Assembly (NCBI GenBank): GCA_030636245.1
Contig: DAOVXI010000044.1
Coordinates: forward strand, 1-10,141
Direction: 5' to 3'
Length of the DNA stretch: 10,141 nucleotides
Origin: Deltaproteobacteria bacterium
GTDB lineage: Bacteria > Desulfobacterota > GWC2-55-46 > DRQE01
A program made the translations under genes and the position numbers. The notes under the pieces are model-generated. The model searched no databases and was not told where the DNA came from. It saw only the letters and a list, made by a program, of their open reading frames with translations. Positions 1-4,169 of the stretch are shown one piece after another. Position 1 is the stretch's first letter. Each line of letters starts with the position of its first letter.

Positions 1-114
1 ACCTATGTTTTTAATATTCCTATCTAAGTTTATTATTTCGTGAATCTTATCATCTGATCCCCAAAATTTCAATATACGTCGGTACTCCCTAACATATACG
101 CAAAAAATACACAT
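1..114 (-). CDS. Possible partial small ORF running off the left edge
   Basis: On the minus strand a frame is open from an ATG at 114-112 to the window edge, 38 codons with no stop. The conceptual product includes the stretch EYRRILKFWGSDDKIHEII, which is charged and protein-like in composition. The ATG lies inside the first hairpin repeat and has no Shine-Dalgarno sequence. A TTG at 72-70 is an alternative start; the nearest purine-rich element (CTCCC on the plus strand, 85-89) is 12 nt from it, which is rather far. I do not recognise the family. It may be the start of an element gene transcribed leftward, divergent from the excisionase gene, or an accidental open frame in AT-rich DNA. Confidence 0.22.
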   Translation of the reverse strand, partial: MCIFCVYVREYRRILKFWGSDDKIHEIINLDRNIKNIG

Positions 115-134
115 TTTCGCTGTGGAAATTTGCC

Positions 135-285
135 TGACGTGCGGGTAACGTCTAATGGACGTGTGATGAAATAGTCAGATTTTCGGCATGGAAATCTGCC
201 TGACGTTCAAGTAACGTCATAATGACGTGCAGTGAAATAGTCACATTTTCACTATGGAAATGTTCCTGACGTTCGGTTAACGTCA
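135..285. repeat. Second dyad in repeat units A-C: TGACGTT-N5-AACGTCA
   Basis: Unit B (201-219) and unit C (267-285) each contain a perfect 7-bp inverted repeat TGACGTT/AACGTCA with a 5-nt spacer (caagt and cggtt). Unit A (135-153) has the same geometry with the inner GACGT/ACGTC core kept. The two halves supply the first two of three ACGT sites spaced 11 bp apart in each unit. Fixed geometry with a variable spacer is what a dimeric DNA-binding protein operator looks like. Units D and E lack it; D instead has the palindrome AAGGTACCTT (341-350). Confidence 0.7.
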
Positions 286-447
286 TTATGGACGTGTGAA
301 AAATAGTGACATTTTCCCCGGTGAAATGTCCGCCTGTATCAAGGTACCTTAAGGGTATGAACGCGCGCGCACGTTACAACGCACGTGCGAAAAATAGTGA
401 CATTTTGGGTGCCGAAATGTCCGCCTGAATAAGCTAACATTAAAACA

Positions 448-467
448 TGAACGTGCACACACGTTCA
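448..467. promoter_or_regulatory. Perfect 8-bp dyad just upstream of the excisionase-like gene
   Basis: TGAACGTG (448-455) and CACGTTCA (460-467) are exact inverted copies around a CACA spacer, ending 11 nt before the ATG at 479. Each arm contains an ACGT site. The position fits an operator for autoregulation of the downstream gene, but no -10/-35 pair is convincing nearby, so the promoter itself is not placed. Confidence 0.45.
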
Positions 468-478
468 CACACACGTAC

Positions 479-847
479 ATGAACGTAGATAAAAAAATGA
501 AGCTGATAACAGTAAATGACATATGCGAAATGCTCTCCGTTAAGAAATCCACTGTGTACGTGTGGGCAAAAAGCGGGGACGTGCCCTGCTTTAGAATTAA
601 CGGCATGCTCCGCTTCGATCTCGAGGAAATACACACGTGGATACGCACGTGCAAAACACGTGTATTGAACGTGCGCACGTCCAAAACGCACGTGCGCAAT
701 AAATCGTTTAAAAACACTAATATAGACCAGATCATCAAAAAGGCCATTGAGGGCACGTGTGACACACGTTATAATGAACGTCAAAGGGAAACCGGACCAG
801 AATCAGGCCCGTCAATTGGAAAGGAGGTTGATGATGGGACTTTATAA
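479..847 (+). CDS. Excisionase-family helix-turn-helix DNA-binding protein
   Basis: This 122-residue protein would be a small MerR-like/excisionase-type DNA-binding protein, probably the recombination directionality factor or regulator of the adjacent integrase. Residues 9-55 form the domain: 'LITVNDICEMLSVKKSTVYVW' gives the helix-turn-helix, 'GDVPCFRINGMLRFD' the wing, and 'LEEIHTWI' the closing helix. Residues 56-78 are basic low-complexity sequence encoded by DNA packed with ACGT palindromes. A helical tail follows (about 80-92, 'NIDQIIKKAIEG') and the protein ends KEVDDGTL. The start could be ATG 479 or ATG 497, nearer the domain; neither has a clear Shine-Dalgarno sequence. Its 3' end overlaps the integrase start by 14 nt and contains that gene's ribosome-binding site, implying translational coupling. 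The domain call is firm; the excisionase role is inferred from family and position. Confidence 0.8.
   Translation: MNVDKKMKLITVNDICEMLSVKKSTVYVWAKSGDVPCFRINGMLRFDLEEIHTWIRTCKTRVLNVRTSKTHVRNKSFKNTNIDQIIKKAIEGTCDTRYNERQRETGPESGPSIGKEVDDGTL
821..827 (+). promoter_or_regulatory. Ribosome-binding site that sets the integrase start
   Basis: AAGGAGG lies 6 nt before ATG 834 and 3 nt before the in-frame ATG 831. It selects the start giving MGLYKRG over an upstream in-frame TTG at 747. It lies inside the 3' end of the excisionase-like gene. Confidence 0.8.
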
Positions 848-1322
848 AAGAGGCACGGTCTGGTGGATGAGACTTACGTATAACGGAAGACAAATTCGTA
901 AGTCGACCGAGGTGAAGAACAAAAACCTTGCAATGAAGATACACGCCAAGGTCTTAACAGAGATAAACGAGGGTAAGTGGTTCGAACGACTGCCCGGAGA
1001 TGAAAAGACCTTCAGTGAGTTGATGGACAAATACATGGCCGAACACTCGGCCGTGAACAAAGCCAAGTCAACACATGCCAAGTCACAAAGCACGGTTAAG
1101 CACCTTTACCGCTGCTTCGGTAAAAGGATCGTAACGGACATACGCCCAAGGGATATATCGGCGTATAGAACCGCACGCCAGGCAACCGGGGCGGCACCAA
1201 AGACGGTTAACGGAGAGCTAATGCTCATGGGACACGCCTATAGCCTTGCAATGAAGGAATGGGAATGGGTAACGTCAAACCCTGTTAGCATGTGGTATCT
1301 AAGCTCCCGGTCAACAACCTGA
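834..1322 (+). CDS. Tyrosine recombinase/phage integrase, N-terminal part (frameshifted)
   Basis: This frame encodes the DNA-binding half of a tyrosine-family site-specific recombinase. The first roughly 65 residues (MGLYKRGTVWWM, then NGRQIRKSTEVKN) are the N-terminal arm-binding-type domain. Residues of about 65-150 (FSELMDKYMAEH onward, including DIRPRDISAYRTARQ) are the SAM-like core-binding domain. The frame keeps the expected 'KEWEWVTSNPVS' at 1255-1289 and then runs into a stop at 1320-1322 after an unrelated peptide. The continuation is found one frame away from about 1292. The intact gene would therefore be about 834-1876, some 347 codons, a normal integrase length. The start is supported by AAGGAGG at 821-827. 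The break may be a real inactivating mutation, a sequencing or assembly error, or recoding; no classical slippery heptamer is visible at the junction. Confidence 0.8.
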   Translation: MGLYKRGTVWWMRLTYNGRQIRKSTEVKNKNLAMKIHAKVLTEINEGKWFERLPGDEKTFSELMDKYMAEHSAVNKAKSTHAKSQSTVKHLYRCFGKRIVTDIRPRDISAYRTARQATGAAPKTVNGELMLMGHAYSLAMKEWEWVTSNPVSMWYLSSRSTT

Positions 1323-1876
1323 TCGAACGTTGGCTAACGCCTGCTGAAGAGGAAAGGCTCCTTAAGGCGTCTCCGAGGTGGCTTCAAGAGATCATAACCT
1401 TTGCCGTCAATACGGGACTTAGACGTGGCGAGATAATGAACCTCAAGTGGAGCTTGGTGGACATGAAGCGTAGAACCCTTACGATCCTTGAACAGAAGAA
1501 CGGATGTAAGGACACGCTACCCATAAACGACCAGGCGATGGAGGTTCTAAAGGCAAGAGGAAAGGTAAGGTCACTTACGTGCGACCACGTCTTTTTAACG
1601 AAGAACGGAACGCCTTTTGCCCCGGACAACGTGACGTCATCGTTCAACAGGGTACGGAAGAAGGCACGGCTTACGGACTTCAGGTTCCACGACCTACGCC
1701 ACACATTCGCAACAAGGCTTGTGCAGTCGGGCGTGGACATCTACAAGGTCCAAAAGCTCATGCGTCATAAGTCACATCAAATGACGCAACGTTATGCTCA
1801 TCACTACTCGGAAAGTTTAAGGGATGGTGTTGAGGTGCTTGATCGGATTAGCACAATTTTAGCACAATCCGGGTAA
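1292..1876 (+). CDS. Tyrosine recombinase/phage integrase, catalytic domain (frameshifted part)
   Basis: This 194-codon frame carries the whole catalytic domain, which cleaves and rejoins DNA through a 3'-phosphotyrosine. Numbering from GTG 1292, the catalytic set is complete: Arg44 in TGLRRGE, Lys69 in QKNG, His133 and Arg136 in HDLRH, His159 in LMRHK and nucleophile Tyr168 in MTQRYAHHY. The usual LGH before the nucleophile is MRH here. GTG 1292 is only the first possible start after the frameshift and has no ribosome-binding site; it overlaps the upstream frame by 31 nt. The natural protein is presumably the fusion of both frames, needing a -1 shift near 1290. The gene ends 13 nt before a terminator hairpin and 48 nt before the tRNA 3' end, the usual place for a tRNA-targeting integrase. 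Confidence 0.85.
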   Translation: MVSKLPVNNLIERWLTPAEEERLLKASPRWLQEIITFAVNTGLRRGEIMNLKWSLVDMKRRTLTILEQKNGCKDTLPINDQAMEVLKARGKVRSLTCDHVFLTKNGTPFAPDNVTSSFNRVRKKARLTDFRFHDLRHTFATRLVQSGVDIYKVQKLMRHKSHQMTQRYAHHYSESLRDGVEVLDRISTILAQSG

Positions 1877-1888
1877 AACAAAGAAAAA

Positions 1889-1914
1889 GGGGTTACGACC
1901 GTAGCCGTAACCCC
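1889..1914. terminator. Probable bidirectional rho-independent terminator between integrase and tRNA
   Basis: GGGGTTACG (1889-1897) and CGTAACCCC (1906-1914) form a perfect 9-bp stem with an 8-nt loop. On the minus strand the stem is followed by TTTTTCTTTG, a strong U-tract, so it best serves the tRNA transcript. On the plus strand the stem is followed by TTGATTAAATT, giving a weaker terminator for the integrase message. Confidence 0.85.
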
Positions 1915-1924
1915 TTGATTAAAT

Positions 1925-2004
<80 letters not shown>

Positions 2005-2014
2005 GAATCCTTGT

Positions 2015-2044
2015 ATATTATCAAATAAAAAGCCCTGTTGTCAA
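2015..2044 (-). promoter_or_regulatory. Sigma70-type promoter of tRNA-fMet
   Basis: On the minus strand TTGACA (2044-2039) is followed by TAATAT (2020-2015, 18-nt spacer) or the overlapping GATAAT (2022-2017, 16-nt spacer). Transcription would start about 2008, a few bases before the tRNA 5' end at 2001. Confidence 0.75.
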
Positions 2045-2195
2045 GACTTAAGGATAACAAGCCCTTTACGGATCTCAAGACCATCCTCGCTCACAACACG
2101 CTTACCATAACAATAAATACAGATAAATCAAATCGACCGATGAATGTCCTGGATTAACACAAAAAACCTAATATCGTGAATTTTATAGAAAATTC
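2045..2195. other. Intergenic stretch without a convincing gene
   Basis: Between the tRNA promoter and the operon promoter I see no gene that starts properly. On the minus strand, 2126-2043 is open for 27 codons and would read FICIYCYGKRVV then SEDGLEIRKGLVILKS before a stop. It follows a stop codon directly and has no ATG; an in-frame GTG would leave only 17 residues. It could be a decayed fragment or chance. Confidence 0.4.
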
Positions 2196-2224
2196 TTGCT
2201 TTTATCTGCATTCTCAATTATAAT
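2196..2224 (+). promoter_or_regulatory. Sigma70-type promoter for the chemosensory operon
   Basis: TTGCTT (2196-2201) and a consensus TATAAT (2219-2224) are separated by 17 nt. Transcription would begin near 2231, leaving a leader of about 170 nt before the first gene at 2401. This is the only good promoter seen upstream of the operon. Confidence 0.65.
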
Positions 2225-2230
2225 TTTTGT

Positions 2231-2400
2231 AACTTGGAGTACTTTACTCTGGTTGAAATAAATGACCGAGTAAAGACGGGTACAGGAAGAATATGTTATT
2301 TATAAAGAAGATTTTTTCTTTACCTGTACGATGGATACGTATTGCCAGAGCTAAGCAGCTCTAATAAATTAAGGGGTTTTATTTTTAATAAAAACTAGTT
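2231..2400 (+). promoter_or_regulatory. Structured leader upstream of the DUF4388 gene
   Basis: The leader contains four successive inverted repeats. They are CTTTACTC/GAGTAAAG (2242-2249 and 2268-2275), GTACAGG/CCTGTAC (2280-2286 and 2323-2329) enclosing AAAGAA/TTCTTT (2304-2309 and 2316-2321), AGAGCT/AGCTCT with a 4-nt loop (2347-2352 and 2357-2362), and the AT-only TTTTAT/ATAAAA (2377-2382 and 2388-2393). The only Shine-Dalgarno candidate, AAGGGG (2371-2376), lies 24 nt from the ATG. Folding the last hairpin would shorten that to 7 nt. I do not recognise a known riboswitch. Confidence 0.45.
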
Positions 2401-3756
2401 ATGAAATTAGCGGGAAACATAGGCGATCTTGGACTGGGCGACATACTGCAGATAATAAGCTTTAGCCAAAAATCAGGTACCTTACAACTTACGAGCAGAA
2501 AAAGAGAGGGCACAATTGTTTTTGAGAACGGTCTTGTAACGCGGACCTCTTCTACAAAGATAACTGACGGCATTGGTGAAACGCTTGTAAAGAATAACGT
2601 AATTGACGATGCCACGCTTCAAGCGGCAAAGCAAGCTCAAGTAGCGGGCGGTTATGCTCAAAACCTTGGCACGATACTTAAAACACAGTTCAATGTAAGC
2701 GAAGAGCAACTAACAGATGCCTCTAAAAAGCTAATTGAAATAACCATTTATTCATTCTTTTTCTGGTTGGACGGTAACTTCACCTTTGAGCTTCTCGAGT
2801 TCAATGAAACACCTGAACTCATAAAAGCCGATACCTTTCAGTACTCACATGCAGACGGACTCAACCCTCAGTTTCTTGCTATGGAAGGTTCACGTCTTTA
2901 TGATGAATTCTTAAGGGATGGCGGCACACTTGAAGAAGAAGAGCCGGCAGCACCGGCGGCTGAAGCAGCGCATGCTCCTCCACCGGCACCAGAGCCAACA
3001 CCATCACCGGAGGTAGTAGCTGAAGCGGTGCCAGAAGCAACACCGGCGCCGGCGGCACCGGAGGCTTTTTCACCTGATTCCTTTGCCTATGCAGAGCAAA
3101 GCGCTCCGCCGGCAACTCAGCCGGGAACCGCCGAGAGCAAGGATGCCGGATTATTCAATGACAGCTTCCTACAAGAACTTCAAGGCGAAGGCCTGCTTGA
3201 AGCCCCCTCAGAGCCTGCGGCAGATGAACGGGTCGAAGAGAGCAAAGGCCTTATGCTTCTAAAGGAAATGCAGGAAGAGCTTGCAAGGCCACTTACAATG
3301 AGCGAGATAGTGCTCCTGCTCCTGCGATTCACGAGTGAGATAATGCATCGTGCGATCGTTTTTGCGATAAGGAAAGAGAACATTGTCGGCATGGGCCAGT
3401 ACGGCATAGAGCTTAAAGGGGCTAACGCGGACATAATGATTAGAAAAATGAAAATTCCTATGAGCGAACCTTCAATAATTAAAGATGCTATCGACTCGAA
3501 GGTACAGCAGCTTAAACCCATGGAAAGCACCCCATGGAACGACTATCTGATAGAAAAACTTGGCGGTGTAAGACCCAGCCAGGCATTTGTAACACCTGTG
3601 CTCGTTCACGATAAGGTTGCCGTCATTATATATGGAGACACCATACCGGAGAATGGTCCGATCGGGGACACCTCCGCACTTGAAATTTTCCTTGCGCAGG
3701 CAAGCACAGCCCTTGAAAACATTGTGGATCAAAAACAATCCGGGTTGTCTACATAG
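2401..3756 (+). CDS. DUF4388 (PATAN) domain protein with C-terminal GAF-like domain
   Basis: This 451-residue soluble protein has three parts. Residues 1-150 are a DUF4388/PATAN domain (MKLAGNIGDLGLGDILQII, then SGTLQLTSRKREGTIVFENG), a module common in delta-proteobacterial signalling proteins and often found with receivers. Residues of about 175-265 are a Pro/Ala/Glu-rich flexible linker. Residues of about 285-450 look like a GAF-type fold (MSEIVLLLLRFTSEIMHRAIVFAIRKE, then FVTPVLVHDKVAVIIYGD), as in other DUF4388 proteins I know of; its ligand is unknown. No signal peptide or membrane segment is visible. The ATG is fixed by the domain beginning at residue 2 and by an upstream in-frame stop, although no Shine-Dalgarno sequence sits at normal distance. 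It opens the operon, so it may scaffold or sense for the CheA pathway. The domain call is firm; the role is inferred. Confidence 0.88.
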   Translation: MKLAGNIGDLGLGDILQIISFSQKSGTLQLTSRKREGTIVFENGLVTRTSSTKITDGIGETLVKNNVIDDATLQAAKQAQVAGGYAQNLGTILKTQFNVSEEQLTDASKKLIEITIYSFFFWLDGNFTFELLEFNETPELIKADTFQYSHADGLNPQFLAMEGSRLYDEFLRDGGTLEEEEPAAPAAEAAHAPPPAPEPTPSPEVVAEAVPEATPAPAAPEAFSPDSFAYAEQSAPPATQPGTAESKDAGLFNDSFLQELQGEGLLEAPSEPAADERVEESKGLMLLKEMQEELARPLTMSEIVLLLLRFTSEIMHRAIVFAIRKENIVGMGQYGIELKGANADIMIRKMKIPMSEPSIIKDAIDSKVQQLKPMESTPWNDYLIEKLGGVRPSQAFVTPVLVHDKVAVIIYGDTIPENGPIGDTSALEIFLAQASTALENIVDQKQSGLST

Positions 3757-3777
3757 CCCACTATAGAGGTACTTGAT

Positions 3778-4149
3778 TTGTCACAAAAACTTTTAATAGT
3801 TGAAGACTCTAAAACAATTCGTTCTCTCATTATCTCAACGCTTGACGGCGCGGGTGACTTTGAGTTTACCGAAAGCGTAAGCGGCTTCGAAGCGCTCAAG
3901 GTACTTCCCAGAGAGAAGTTCGACCTGATAATCACCGACATAAACATGCCCGACATAAATGGTCTTGAGCTTGTTAGCTTCATAAAAAAGAGTGAGCTGT
4001 ATAAAAACATACCGCTCTTTATAATAAGCACTGAAAGAAGCGAGCAGGACGTTCAAAAGGGACTTAACCTGGGCGCTAACGAGTACATAGTAAAACCATT
4101 TGATCCCGATAAGCTTATTGAAAGAGTGCAACACTACCTTAAGACCTAA
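3778..4149 (+). CDS. CheY-like single-domain response regulator
   Basis: This 123-residue protein is a receiver domain with no output domain. All key residues are present: the acidic pair Glu9-Asp10 (LLIVEDSK), the phosphoacceptor Asp54 (LIITDINMPDINGLEL), Ser84-Thr85 (FIISTE) and Lys106 (YIVKPF). It should take phosphate from CheA, encoded 20 bp downstream, and act by binding a partner such as the DUF4388 protein, the ATPase or a motor component. The start is TTG at 3778, placed by GAGGT (3766-3770) 7 nt upstream and by the domain beginning SQKLLIVED; no ATG is nearby. A TTG start may lower expression relative to neighbours. Whether it is a true motor-binding CheY cannot be told from sequence. 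Confidence 0.93.
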   Translation: MSQKLLIVEDSKTIRSLIISTLDGAGDFEFTESVSGFEALKVLPREKFDLIITDINMPDINGLELVSFIKKSELYKNIPLFIISTERSEQDVQKGLNLGANEYIVKPFDPDKLIERVQHYLKT

Positions 4150-4169
4150 TCAAAACACGTGGAGTAGCA

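Larger units (their letters stand above)
102..478 (+). repeat. Array of five diverged repeat units, each led by a 23-nt hairpin
   Basis: Five units begin with an AAATAGT-like box followed by an inverted repeat with 7-nt arms and a 9-nt spacer. The repeats lie at 110-132 (A), 176-198 (B), 242-264 (C), 308-330 (D) and 399-421 (E). Centres are 66, 66, 66 and 91 bp apart. B, D and E have perfect 7-bp arms: CAGATTT/AAATCTG in B and GACATTT/AAATGTC in D and E. Read as plus-strand RNA or ssDNA, every copy adds a T-G wobble and then one or two further pairs, giving stems of about 10 bp closed by a triloop. The arms change between copies but pairing is largely kept. After each hairpin comes a cctg motif (gcctg or cgcctg in four units, ttcctg in C). 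Units A-C then carry a second dyad and D-E carry other palindromes. The array lies just upstream of the excisionase-like gene. Its function is not known to me; arm-type recombinase or excisionase sites, an origin-like array, or structured RNA are the options. Confidence 0.85.
76..781. other. Helically phased ACGT-rich tract spanning intergenic DNA and the excisionase-like gene
   Basis: ACGT starts at 76, 137, 148, 159, 203, 214, 225, 269, 280, 292, 371, 383, 451, 461, 473, 483, 558, 579, 635, 647, 658, 669, 677, 690, 755, 766 and 778. That is 27 copies in 706 bp, where about 3 are expected at equal base frequencies. Within clusters the spacing is almost always 10-12 bp, and 558 to 579 is 21 bp, so the sites tend to fall on one face of the helix. 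The tract crosses the start codon at 479 and continues through the gene, so it is a DNA-level signal and not codon bias. A cooperative DNA-binding protein, perhaps the neighbouring excisionase-like protein, or a methylation target are possible readings. Confidence 0.75.

Noticed and set aside
102..478. CRISPR array
   Set aside because: The repeats are diverged, the hairpin spacers are 9 nt and vary within the repeat itself, the units are joined by related sequence instead of unique spacers, and no cas gene is present.
747..833. Integrase start at TTG 747
   Set aside because: AAGGAGG at 821-827 fits ATG 834 and the protein family begins there; the upstream stretch overlaps the excisionase-like gene.
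1284..1296. Programmed -1 frameshift site in the integrase
   Set aside because: The junction (gttagcatgtggt) has no X-XXY-YYZ slippery heptamer and no clear downstream stem, so an error or mutation is simpler.
2043..2126. Short minus-strand peptide with a CxxC (FICIYCYGKRVV...ILKS)
   Set aside because: It follows a stop codon directly, has no ATG and its end overlaps the tRNA promoter; too short to support as a gene.
2878..3120. Pro/Ala/Glu-rich repeat in the DUF4388 gene as a separate DNA repeat
   Set aside because: The sequence is an ordinary low-complexity protein linker with varied codons and no regular DNA period.
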